From: Hymenobacter convexus
GTDB taxonomy: Bacteria; Bacteroidota; Bacteroidia; Cytophagales; Hymenobacteraceae
Length of the DNA stretch: 64,000 bases
Direction: 5' to 3'
Assembly: GCF_030580955.1 (NCBI RefSeq)
Contig: NZ_JAUQON010000002.1
Coordinates: 1 to 64,000 of the forward strand
In this document: one piece after another, positions 37,701-45,859 of the stretch
How the letters are laid out: each line of letters begins with the position of its first letter
How positions within the stretch are numbered: position 1 is the first letter of the stretch
The notes under the pieces: model-generated
The model's input: the letters and a program-made list of their open reading frames with translations, nothing else
Databases searched by the model: none
What the model was told of the DNA's origin: nothing
Position numbers and translations under genes: made by a program

Positions 37701-40700
37701 GTTCAGCACGCCAATCATCACGCCCTGCACGGCCGAAAAGTCGGGGTTGCCCACCACCGTGATGGTGGCGCCATTGGCCAGCGTCACCGTGAACGGAACC
37801 ACGGAGTTAGTTAAGGTCTGGTTGCGCTTGGCCTTGGCGTCGATGAAATCCTGAAACGACACGTCGACGCGGTTGGCTTCGGGCCACACCTGATTGGCTT
37901 TGTCTGCCTCCGAGCCCGTCACCTGGTTGATGTCCGTGAGCTGGAGCGGCAGCGAGTACTCGTAGTAGTTCTGGGTGTAGTCGGTGCCGATGCGCAGGAA
38001 GGCGCGGGTGTCGCCGCTGCGGGTGGTGGGGTCTTCACTGTCACCGTGCAGGAACATGCGCAGGCGCTTGTAGCGCAGCATGTTGATGGTCAGGTTTTTG
38101 TAGGCCGCCTTGGCGTAGCCGTCGCGCAGGTTGCTCACCGACAGGCGCAGGCTCTGCTCGTTCTGCAGGCGCGAAGTACTGCTGCTGCCATACTCCTTAT
38201 CGCGCAGAATGCCGGGGGGCGAGATATACGGAATCTTGTTCCCACCAACGGCCGCGGCCAGACCATTTTCCTCCACGCTCACCGTCGAAATGCTGAAAGC
38301 GTCGGCGTCGGTGAGCTGGTTTTGCCCCAGCGCGGGGCCGGCGGCATTATCAACAATGCTGTAGTTGAACCGGCGCCACTGGTTGGCCACAAACTGCGGC
38401 TGCACCATGCGCAGCACCACGGGGTTCGTCCAGCCGGTCATGTACATGCGCAGGAAGCGGATGGACTTGAAGCCGAAGGCTTGGTTGTTGTTGCCCCGAA
38501 TGGCCGTGAAGCCGTCCCGAATCGGAATGCGGAACTGGTACCACGTCACCTGTTCGCCGTTCACGGTGTTCGTGACTTTGTCGATGATGTAGCGCGAATC
38601 GGTGTTGCCCACGTCCAGCTGGCCGGGCTCCAGGTGCATGCGGTATTCGTAGTAGCGCTCCACGTCCTGCACCACGTTGTCGCGGTTCAGGTCTTCTTTG
38701 TCGGGGTAGGCCGTCGAGCTGAGCTGGCTGTTTTCGGGCGAGTTGCCCTCGTAGCCGTCGTAGTTTTTGTAGCGGCCCAGTAGCTTGGTGTTGTTCTGGT
38801 CGTAGCTCGGGTCGAGGTGGTGGCGGAAGTCATCGGCCGAGGGGTCGGGCAGGTTCTGGAAGGCCGGACCATACGGAATTTCGGGGGCCGCGGCAACAGC
38901 TTTGGCCCGCTCGCCGTCGTTGTTCAGACCATCAAGGCCCACGTCCTGCACCGTCCGGGCGCCCGGCGAGGCATTAAACGCGTCGGTCAGGAACTGCTGG
39001 CGCGACACCACACCGTAGGGCGTGGTGGCCGTCAGGCCGGTGGGGTCCACGCCGGGAGCGGGCAGGCCGTTCTCGAACTCGTACTGGCTGTTGTCCTTCA
39101 GCACGTCCTCGCTCACGTTGCCGAGGTTGATGATGAGGTCGCCGCCGGTGAGGGTGGGCGCGTCGTTGCCGTCCTGGTCGGTGATGTTCACCCGCTCGGC
39201 CGGCGCGTTCGGGTTCGTCACTTTCAGAAACGGGTCCATCATCCAGAACTCCAGGTATTCGATATTGGCGTTGTCGAAGTCGGTGTCGAAGGTGATGGCC
39301 CGGCTCACGCCGCCGAAGTTGTTGACGTTCAGGCCCGGCTGCGTGGGATTCAGCTTTTTGCCATCGGCACTCACGGCCGGGTTGTAGTTGTAAGCCCCCC
39401 GCTCGCCGGGGTAGTAGGCCATGTCGAACGTGTACTCGAAGCCGTTGCCCGTCGAACCCAGGTCCTTGTTCGGAAACACCTCGTCGCGCTTCACGCCGCG
39501 CACGTAGTGGTTGGCCAGGTCGGCCGCGCCGATGTTGCCGGGCACGTTGGGGCCGCCCGTGTAGTAGCTCTGGTCGATGGTGTACCAGGCCAGCTTGGCG
39601 CGCTGGTAGTTGTAGCCCAGCCCCACGGCCGCGCTGCTGCTCTGCGGCAGCGGCGTGCTGGCCAAGCGCCAGGCCGGAATGCTGGCCAGCCCGCCCAGCG
39701 TGTAGGGCGTGCGCGCATTCTCAAAGTCGTCGACGTACGACACGCCGTTCTCGCCGTTGCCCAGCTGCGAGCGGCCCGGCAGCAGCTTGGCAAATTCGCC
39801 GCTGAAGGCAATGGTCGAAATCTCCTTCGTCGACACAAACGGCAGCATGTCGAGGTACTTGGTCAGCACCCGGCTGTCTTTCCGAATCGCGCCATCCAGC
39901 CCGATGAGGGTGTTGTTGCCCGGCTCGTCGCCGATGTTCACGCGGTTGATGCCGGGCGCCTGGTTCTCCAGCAGGTGCAGGGCCGTGCCGCCGATGGTCA
40001 CGTCGTTGTTCAGCTTGTAATCGAGGCGCACGCCTACCAGCTTGCGCGGCTGCACCTGCACCAGTGCGTTCTTCTCAAAGCTCACCTTCAGCTCATTGGC
40101 CGAATTAAGATAGGCCGGGTTGAGGATTTTCACCTTGGCCTGGTCGTAGAACACCTGGTAGTCCACGCCCTCCGTCAGCAGCGTCGAGCCCGAGGTGACG
40201 CGCACCGACCCTTGCGCAATGCCGATGCCCGGCAGGTTGATTTCGTCGGAACTGGAGCCGCCCTGGAATCGCCCCCGCAGGAAGAACTTGTCCTTTTCCT
40301 GCACCTGCTGGGCGTCGCTCTGCGTCTGGTTATACAGCTCCTGGTAAACGTATTTGGTAATCAAATCCGTCTCGCCCGCAAACTGCGTTTGCAGGTAGTT
40401 GCCGAACGGCTGCACGTTCGGGAAAATGATTTTGCCCAGCTCCGGGTCGATGGTCACGCCCGGGAAGTAATCGAAGTTGCCATCCGGCAGCTTGTCGTTG
40501 TTGGAATTTACGTGGTCGAGGTTCAGCACCTCAATCAGCGGCCGGTTCGCAATTTTGGCGCCTTCCTTCAGCGAAATCAAGTCGACGCCGGTGGCATCGT
40601 CCTTGTAAATAATCTGGAGCTGGAAGTTGTCGCGCTGCAGCTGCGAGGCGTTGAGGGGATAGATGTTTTTCATCATCAAATCCCAGGTCGGCGTGTTGCG

Positions 40701-42353
40701 CGTCTGCAGGTTGGGGTTGTTCGGGTTGTTGGCGGGGTTGGCCAGGCCCACGCCGGGGTTGCTGGCGCGCAGCATCTTCAGGAAGATGACTTGGTCAGGC
40801 GTCACGTTGTTGTAGTCGCCCGACAATTCGCCCACCTTGTAGGTCTTGCCGTTGTAGATGTATTCGTAGCTCACGCCCAGCACCTGGTCGGGCAGCAGGG
40901 CGGTGTTCAGCGAGAGGTAGCCGAGCTGGGCGTTGAAGGTGTATTCGCGGGTGTCGAGCTTGCGGGCGCGCACCCGTTCGTAGTCGATGTTTTTCAGCAG
41001 ACCCTGGGCGCCCTGCAGGTAGTTGTCCACGCCCAGGTTGTCGCGGCTGCCGCCCGCGCTGGTCACCGCCCCAAACAGCGAGTTGGCCTCGTTCTTGGCT
41101 GGCGTTTGCACGCTGGCATTGCCCAGGCTGTACTTGCCCTGATACAGCCGGAACGGCTCAGCCAAGTCCATCAGCGTCACCACGTTGCGCAGGCTTTCGG
41201 TGGTGCGGTTGTCGTTGGTCACGTACACCTCCAAGCGGTTGATGGTCACGCCGCTCTGGATGGTGGGCAGGTTGCGCAGGGCCTGGTCGTACCGGTCGCG
41301 GAAGAACTGTGACAGGAAAAAGTGCCGGTCCTTTTCGTACTGGCTGGCCTTGATTTCGTACTGCCGACTCTGCGCCCCGTTCTGGATGCGCACTTCGTCG
41401 GCGGTGCCGCGCACGGTGGCGGCCACGGCCGTCACGCCCAGCCGGCCAAACTGCAGCTGCGTCTTGATGCCGAACAAATTCTGGCCGCCCTGCACCAGCG
41501 AGTTGGTCAGCGGCAAACTCACGTTGCCCAAATCCACCTTCCGGATGATGTCCGTTTCCTCGCCGGCGTAGTCGAACTTCATCTGGTTGTCGAAGTCGAA
41601 CGAGGCCTTGGTGTCGTAGTTGAACACCAGCTTGAGCTTGGTGCCGATGGCGCCCGTCAGGTTGACGTTGATGTTCTGCTCAAACAGAAAGTCGCCCACG
41701 CTCTGCTGGCGCAAAGTCAGGGCCGGGTTTTCGTTCTTGTTGAAGCGGGCGCCAAACTTGAGCGTCACCGAGCCCGCGGGCCGGATGTCCACGTAGCTGC
41801 CGCCAAAAATGCGGTTGGCAATGGGCCCGAGGTAAATCTTGGGAATCAGGCGCTGGGCCTGCGGCGTGCCGGGCGCGGCGGCCGGGCCCGTAATGCCGCC
41901 CTTGGCCTTCTGCCGGTAGTAGTCGGCCACGGCCTGGCGGCGCTGGTATTCCTCGTACTGCTTGTAAGTGAGGGCGCTGGGGTCGCGGTAATCGATGTCG
42001 GCGCCAATTTTCTCCTGCACCTGCACTTTTTGCAGGCTGTCGTCAACCGTCACACCCAGTTTTACGTTCTTAGGCAAGGGCAGCACCAGCGGCGACTCGC
42101 GGCGGTGCGGCCCGAAGGGGCTACCCGGCCGGTCATGCGCCCGCACCCGGGGCCGCTTGCTCGGCTTATAAGGGCCCGTGGTGTCGGCCACTGCGCCTTT
42201 GGGGCGCGGGGTATCCTGGGCCAGGGCCCGGCTGGCGCGCAGCCACAAGCGGCTGAGACGCGGCGCGGCCATGGGCGAGGCCTGGGCCCACCACGTCAGC
42301 AACGACGCAACCACAACTACCGACGCGGGGAGTAATTTCTGACCGGATTTCAA
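34782..42353 (-). CDS. sprA: SprA, outer-membrane translocon of the type 9 secretion system
   Basis: 2,523 residues, matching the ~2,400-2,500 of SprA (Sov in Porphyromonas). SprA is a 36-stranded beta-barrel with a lateral gate that exports T9SS cargo and supports gliding motility. A signal-like N-terminus (VVVVASLLTWWAQA) is followed by KLGVTVDDSLQKVQVQEKIG, the SprA repeats with RIFGGSYVDIRPAGSVTLKFG and LKLVFNYDTKASFDFDN(Q), and a barrel ending LQLYYSQTITTPRISNAF. No ATG fits; TTG at 42351-42353 (reading KSGQKLLP after it) gives the signal segment. It lies downstream of maeB and ruvA and upstream of gcvH. The three large sorting-domain proteins in this window are its predicted substrates. 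Confidence 0.97.
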   Translation of the reverse strand: MKSGQKLLPASVVVVASLLTWWAQASPMAAPRLSRLWLRASRALAQDTPRPKGAVADTTGPYKPSKRPRVRAHDRPGSPFGPHRRESPLVLPLPKNVKLGVTVDDSLQKVQVQEKIGADIDYRDPSALTYKQYEEYQRRQAVADYYRQKAKGGITGPAAAPGTPQAQRLIPKIYLGPIANRIFGGSYVDIRPAGSVTLKFGARFNKNENPALTLRQQSVGDFLFEQNINVNLTGAIGTKLKLVFNYDTKASFDFDNQMKFDYAGEETDIIRKVDLGNVSLPLTNSLVQGGQNLFGIKTQLQFGRLGVTAVAATVRGTADEVRIQNGAQSRQYEIKASQYEKDRHFFLSQFFRDRYDQALRNLPTIQSGVTINRLEVYVTNDNRTTESLRNVVTLMDLAEPFRLYQGKYSLGNASVQTPAKNEANSLFGAVTSAGGSRDNLGVDNYLQGAQGLLKNIDYERVRARKLDTREYTFNAQLGYLSLNTALLPDQVLGVSYEYIYNGKTYKVGELSGDYNNVTPDQVIFLKMLRASNPGVGLANPANNPNNPNLQTRNTPTWDLMMKNIYPLNASQLQRDNFQLQIIYKDDATGVDLISLKEGAKIANRPLIEVLNLDHVNSNNDKLPDGNFDYFPGVTIDPELGKIIFPNVQPFGNYLQTQFAGETDLITKYVYQELYNQTQSDAQQVQEKDKFFLRGRFQGGSSSDEINLPGIGIAQGSVRVTSGSTLLTEGVDYQVFYDQAKVKILNPAYLNSANELKVSFEKNALVQVQPRKLVGVRLDYKLNNDVTIGGTALHLLENQAPGINRVNIGDEPGNNTLIGLDGAIRKDSRVLTKYLDMLPFVSTKEISTIAFSGEFAKLLPGRSQLGNGENGVSYVDDFENARTPYTLGGLASIPAWRLASTPLPQSSSAAVGLGYNYQRAKLAWYTIDQSYYTGGPNVPGNIGAADLANHYVRGVKRDEVFPNKDLGSTGNGFEYTFDMAYYPGERGAYNYNPAVSADGKKLNPTQPGLNVNNFGGVSRAITFDTDFDNANIEYLEFWMMDPFLKVTNPNAPAERVNITDQDGNDAPTLTGGDLIINLGNVSEDVLKDNSQYEFENGLPAPGVDPTGLTATTPYGVVSRQQFLTDAFNASPGARTVQDVGLDGLNNDGERAKAVAAAPEIPYGPAFQNLPDPSADDFRHHLDPSYDQNNTKLLGRYKNYDGYEGNSPENSQLSSTAYPDKEDLNRDNVVQDVERYYEYRMHLEPGQLDVGNTDSRYIIDKVTNTVNGEQVTWYQFRIPIRDGFTAIRGNNNQAFGFKSIRFLRMYMTGWTNPVVLRMVQPQFVANQWRRFNYSIVDNAAGPALGQNQLTDADAFSISTVSVEENGLAAAVGGNKIPYISPPGILRDKEYGSSSTSRLQNEQSLRLSVSNLRDGYAKAAYKNLTINMLRYKRLRMFLHGDSEDPTTRSGDTRAFLRIGTDYTQNYYEYSLPLQLTDINQVTGSEADKANQVWPEANRVDVSFQDFIDAKAKRNQTLTNSVVPFTVTLANGATITVVGNPDFSAVQGVMIGVLNPFNNNADPSTSSKTVNLWADEFRVFDFEQQAGYAATARLNVKLADVANVTATGSFTSVGFGGLQDKVQQRSIDNVFRGDLNATVAAEKFLPPQLSVRLPVLLQIGQETRTPLYDPLDPDTKLEQSLLKFNKGTDAQNAAAQAEYRKKVIDQTTSRSISVLNARKERAQPKPGAPLVKPKPWDVENVALSYSLTDRLHTDIRTDRDYTKSYTAAVAYVYQTTPKNYTPLASIKALENPYLKIFQQINFTPLPSRFSFRTDIDRRYNERFLQRILNPGEVPSTDGIAPVIQKSFYISRIYDLKWDLTKSLIFDYTATNRGVVDEGPGRTIGVSDEAVRNRDQVQQNLLRGGRTTNFTQTAALTYRLPLDKFPLTDWLSADTRYSANYNWQAASRGQRALLHPTDPIDTTTYVLDLGNTIQNNAELSANGKIDLVKLYNKVKFLNIINNAPPPSARSPRAELQRADRNLPGDARRNVDKAPADTTKEKFRFVKAVLRSLMTARSINFTYARSNGTLLPGYLPKTKLFGLENFGAGDNMGLAPGIPFILGKQYSLPELYSIASSRGWYTDQSQYLNTALSSLLTETLTLRTTLEPFRDFNIQVDARRQLARNNEAYYRRQVDETTLEPLNIIVPQALGSGSFSTSTITIQTLFGDLSANGETSAAFERFVKNRGIVQAKLSGDSRTNPAQSLTGYGYNSQAVLIQSFDDAYHGKSSDGYKADKFNPFAMLPLPNWRVDYNGFAQLPLIKRYFSSFTLNHAYSSLYNVGSYTTSNLYTAEPDMAVISSSSGQYIPYYIVNQVSIVERLSPLIGVNFQTMSKMTGRLEYRTDRSVVLNTTNAQVTELHTNEIVIGFGYATNSLKLPFRVGGEQRVLKNNLTARLDLSIRDNITVQRSINNSFDPGNIQGETPFIGTSTSTITNGSKTVQLRPTVDYLLNTRLNLQLYYSQTITTPRISNAFRNSTTEAGVQLRYSLAQ

Positions 42354-42550
42354 GCAGGATAAGTGGATAAAGCTATTGCAGCGGTTAGCCGATAGCCGTT
42401 AGCTGTTAGCCAGTAAGATACCGGCGGCAATCAGGTAGCTCTTCGATACCGAAGCACCTTGGGCAAGGAAGCTTAGCGCCCCGGCAGGGGCGCAAGCACG
42501 GTCGGCTAGTGGCTAAAAGCTCCTGGCCACCCGCAAAAAACCGTCCAGAC
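42354..42550 (-). other. Structured ruvA-sprA spacer
   Basis: The 197-bp leader of sprA contains several small hairpins: GCGCCCC/GGGGCGC (42476-42493), CTTCG/CGAAG (42441-42454), CCTTG..CAAGG (42457-42468) and a run of GTTAGC-type repeats (42383-42410). No gene is seen and no known riboswitch was recognised. Confidence 0.5.
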
Positions 42551-43156
42551 TCAATGCGACTTCAAAGCAAATTTAATCAATTCCTCCACGCTCAGCTCCC
42601 CACCGTGCTTCTGCTGAATATGGTCCAGCTGCTTCTCGGCGGCGGCCCGCGCAAAGCCGAGGGTCACCAGGGCCTGCAACGCTTCGGCGCGCCGCGTATT
42701 GTGCTGCCGGGCCAGCGGCACGGTATCGACGCCGGCCTTGGCCAGTAATTCGTCCTTGCGGAGCTTGTCCTGCAGCTCCAGAATTACGCGCTGGGCGGTT
42801 TTCGGCCCTACGCCCTTGATGGCCTGAATGGCCCGCACGTTGCCGCTCACGATGGCCTCGCGGATTTCGCCCACGCTCATGCTACTCACCATCACAATGC
42901 CCGTGCCCGGCCCGATGCCCGACACCGAAATCAGCTGCATAAACAGCGCCTTCTCGCTGGGGTCCAGAAAGCCGTACAGCGTCTGGCCGTCTTCCTTAAT
43001 GTGCTGGTAGGTATAAATTTTGGTAGCCGCGCCTTCGGCCGGCAGCTTGGAAAAGGTGGCCAGCGAAATGCGGACTTCGTAGCCCACGCCCAGGATATCA
43101 ACAATGGCCTGGGTGGCGTCTTTGTAAGCTAGTTTACCGTCGAGGTAGGCAATCAT
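42551..43156 (-). CDS. ruvA: Holliday junction branch migration protein RuvA
   Basis: 201 residues, the usual size. RuvA tetramers bind Holliday junctions and load the RuvB motor. The N-terminal OB-fold (MIAYLDGKLAYK...GVGYEVRIS), the helix-hairpin-helix motifs (ISVSGIGPGTGIVM and AIKGVGPKTAQRVILEL) and the C-terminal UBA-like RuvB-binding domain (RRAEALQALVTLGFARAAAEK) are all present. ATG at 43156 starts the canonical sequence. Placed between maeB and sprA, as in other Bacteroidota by recollection, with no obvious functional link to either. Confidence 0.97.
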   Translation of the reverse strand: MIAYLDGKLAYKDATQAIVDILGVGYEVRISLATFSKLPAEGAATKIYTYQHIKEDGQTLYGFLDPSEKALFMQLISVSGIGPGTGIVMVSSMSVGEIREAIVSGNVRAIQAIKGVGPKTAQRVILELQDKLRKDELLAKAGVDTVPLARQHNTRRAEALQALVTLGFARAAAEKQLDHIQQKHGGELSVEELIKFALKSH

Positions 43157-43313
43157 AGAGTGGGAAAGGAGGAACGAGAAAAGCGCTTCAGTAGCTGGGC
43201 AACACCCGCGACGGGGTTTTCCCTCCCAAATTTACTGGCTTTTCGGCCAAAAATTTTGGGCGAAATGAAGAAGTTTTGAAGCGGTTAAAATGGTCAGCAA
43301 AACCAGATAAAAA

Positions 43314-43411
43314 GAACGTCATGCTGAGCGCAGCCGAAGCATCTCTGCCGCAACACTAAAATCAGTTAGCTGCGCGATAGAGATGCTTCGGCTGCGCTCA
43401 GCATGACGTTC
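43314..43411. repeat. REP/MITE-like palindrome, family B
   Basis: GAACGTCATGCTGAGCGCAG and the inverted copy ending CAGCATGACGTTC enclose a ~30-nt loop; the GCCGAAGCATCTCT core is in both arms. Lies in the 279-bp space between maeB and ruvA, 25 bp after the maeB stop. Confidence 0.9.
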
Positions 43412-43435
43412 CATGAGGTGCTACAACACGCAGCC

Positions 43436-45706
43436 TTACAGCGCCTTGCTGCCCGTTTGCGCATCCACTACGGCAATGGACGCCATGTTCACAATATCGC
43501 GCACGCTGGCGCCGAGCTGCAGGATGTGCACCGGCTTGCGCATGCCCATCAGCACGGGTCCAATCACCTCAGCACCACCGATTTCCTGAAGCACTTTGTA
43601 GGCAATGTTACCCGATTCCACGTTGGGAAACACCAGCGTATTGGCGCCTTTTTCGGCCAAGGGCGAGAAGTCGTAGTGCTCCTGTAGCAGAGCGGGGCTC
43701 AGGGCCACGTTGGCCTGCATCTCGCCATCAATCAGCAGGTTGGGGAAACGGGCTTTGGCCAGCTCGGTGGCGCGGCGGGTTTTTTCGGGCAGCACGCCGG
43801 CGTTCGAGCCGAAGTTGGAATAGCTGATGACGGCAATGCGCGGCTCGGTATCGAAGAACTTCACGGCGCGGGCCGTGAGGCCGATAATCTCCACCATTTC
43901 CTCGGCCGTGGGGTTGATATTTACCGTGGTATCGGCGAAGAAGTAAGGCCCCTTCTTATGCTGGATGATGTACATGGAAGCCACGCGGCGCACGCCCTCC
44001 TCGGTGCCGATGACCTGGAGCGAGGGGATGATGCTCTTGCCGTAGTCCTTCGTGAGGCCGGTGATGCAGGCGTCGGCCTCGCCGGTTTCCACCATCATGG
44101 CAGCGAAGTAGTTGCGCTCGCGCATCAGGCGGCGGCCTTCGTAGAGCGTCATGCCGCGGCGCTGGCGCTTCTGGTACAGCAGGTGGGCGTATTCATCGCG
44201 CTTGGCGTCCTGCTTCAGGATGTTGATGATTTCACAACCTTCCAGGTCTACGCTATTCTCGCGGGCAATGGCCTCAATTTTCTCCTGCGGCCCCAGCAGA
44301 ATGGGCCAGCAAATGCCCTCGTCGCGCAGAATCTGGGCAGCTTTGAGAATCTTGTAGTTGTCGGCCTCGGCAAATACCACGCGCTTGGGGTTGGCGCGGG
44401 CGGCCGAGGTCATGCGGTTCATCAGCTTCTGGTTCACGCCGAGGCGGGCGCGGAGTTGGTCTTCGTAGGCTGCCCAGTCCTCGATGGGCATGCGGGCCAC
44501 GCCGCTTTCCATGGCCGCTCTGGCCACCGCCGGGCTGATGCTGGTAATCAGGCGCGGGTCGAGCGGCTTGGGAATGAGATAGGTACGACCAAAAGCCAAC
44601 GTGTTGTCACCGTAAGCTTTGTTCACCATCTCGGGCACCGGCTCTTTGCTCAGCTCGGCCAGGGCGTGCACCGCCGCCAGCTTCATGGCCTCGTTGATTT
44701 CGGTGGCACGCACGTCCAGCGCCCCCCGGAAAATGTAGGGGAAGCCCAGCACGTTATTCACCTGGTTGGGGTGGTCGGAGCGGCCGGTGGCCATGATGAG
44801 GTCGTCGCGCGTGGCCATGGCCAGCTGGTAGCTCACCTCCGGGTCGGGGTTGGCGAGGGCGAAGACGATGGGGTTGGGCGCCATTTTCAGCAGTAGGCCG
44901 GCCGGCAGCACGTTGGCCGCCGAGAGGCCCAGGAATACATCGGCGCCTTCCATAGCCTCTTCCAGATTATTCACCGACCGGTTGGTGGCAAACTGCATCT
45001 GAATGGGCGCCAGGTTGGTGCGCCGCTCGTGGATGAGGCCGTCCTTGTCGAACACCACCACGTTTTCTTTTTTCAAACCCAGCGCCAGATACAGCCGCAG
45101 GCAAGACACCGCCGCCGCACCCGCCCCGCTCACCACCAGCTGCACCTCGTCAATCTTCTTGCCCACAATTTCCAGCGCGTTCAGCAGCGCGGCCGAGGTG
45201 ATGATGGCCGTGCCGTGCTGGTCGTCGTGCATCAGCGGGATGTTCATCTTCTCGCGCAGCTCCGTCTCGATGCGGAAGCACTCCGGCGCCTTGATGTCCT
45301 CCAGGTTGATGCCGCCGAAGGTGGGCTCCAGCGACTTCACAATCTTGATAAACTCGTCCGGGTCGGTGGCGTCAATCTCAATATCGAAGCAGTCAATCCC
45401 CGCGAACTTCTTGAACAGCACGCCCTTGCCTTCCATTACCGGCTTGCTGGCGGCCGGGCCGATGTTGCCCAGCCCCAGCACGGCCGTGCCGTTCGAAATA
45501 ACGGCTACCAAGTTGCCCTTGGCGGTGTACTTATACACGTCGTCGGGGTTTTCGGCAATGGCTTTGCAGGGCTCGGCCACGCCGGGCGAGTAGGCCAGGG
45601 CCAGGTCGAGCTGGGTGCTTACGGGCTTGGTGGGGATGACCTCAATCTTGCCGGCGGGCTCCTGCGAGTGGTAGTCGAGGGCGTCTTGCTTGTTTATTTT
45701 CAGCAT
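43436..45706 (-). CDS. maeB: NADP-dependent malic enzyme with C-terminal phosphotransacetylase-like domain
   Basis: 756 residues, as expected for MaeB. The N-terminal malic enzyme half (1-~430) has [34 protein letters not shown], the metal site [10 protein letters not shown] and the dinucleotide loop [12 protein letters not shown]. The C-terminal half (~435-756) is a phosphate acetyltransferase-like domain ([49 protein letters not shown]) that in known MaeB proteins regulates the enzyme by acetyl-CoA. It decarboxylates malate to pyruvate, giving NADPH. ATG at 45706. First gene of the maeB-ruvA-sprA-gcvH stretch. Confidence 0.96.
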   Translation of the reverse strand: MLKINKQDALDYHSQEPAGKIEVIPTKPVSTQLDLALAYSPGVAEPCKAIAENPDDVYKYTAKGNLVAVISNGTAVLGLGNIGPAASKPVMEGKGVLFKKFAGIDCFDIEIDATDPDEFIKIVKSLEPTFGGINLEDIKAPECFRIETELREKMNIPLMHDDQHGTAIITSAALLNALEIVGKKIDEVQLVVSGAGAAAVSCLRLYLALGLKKENVVVFDKDGLIHERRTNLAPIQMQFATNRSVNNLEEAMEGADVFLGLSAANVLPAGLLLKMAPNPIVFALANPDPEVSYQLAMATRDDLIMATGRSDHPNQVNNVLGFPYIFRGALDVRATEINEAMKLAAVHALAELSKEPVPEMVNKAYGDNTLAFGRTYLIPKPLDPRLITSISPAVARAAMESGVARMPIEDWAAYEDQLRARLGVNQKLMNRMTSAARANPKRVVFAEADNYKILKAAQILRDEGICWPILLGPQEKIEAIARENSVDLEGCEIINILKQDAKRDEYAHLLYQKRQRRGMTLYEGRRLMRERNYFAAMMVETGEADACITGLTKDYGKSIIPSLQVIGTEEGVRRVASMYIIQHKKGPYFFADTTVNINPTAEEMVEIIGLTARAVKFFDTEPRIAVISYSNFGSNAGVLPEKTRRATELAKARFPNLLIDGEMQANVALSPALLQEHYDFSPLAEKGANTLVFPNVESGNIAYKVLQEIGGAEVIGPVLMGMRKPVHILQLGASVRDIVNMASIAVVDAQTGSKAL

Positions 45707-45729
45707 CGGGGAATTCTTCGAAAATGAAA

Positions 45730-45755
45730 ACGGCCGCGCAGGGCAGCGCGGCCGT
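45730..45755 (-). terminator. Terminator of the LysM transglycosylase gene
   Basis: ACGGCCGCGC and GCGCGGCCGT pair around a 6-nt loop; on the minus strand the stem is followed by TTTTCATTTT. A second weak inverted repeat (GGTTTCTGGT / ACCAGAAACC, 45816-45848) lies nearer to the stop codon. Confidence 0.75.
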
Positions 45756-45859
45756 GTAAGGCGAAATTAGGGCGAAAAGCGCGGCAATGCCGGGTTTCGT
45801 TTGTTTTTGGCTATTGGTTTCTGGTTTTTAGTTGTCATACCAGAAACCAGCAGCAGTTA

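Noticed and set aside
42354..42550. Known riboswitch in the ruvA-sprA spacer
   Set aside because: Hairpins are present, but I could not match them to any known riboswitch core.
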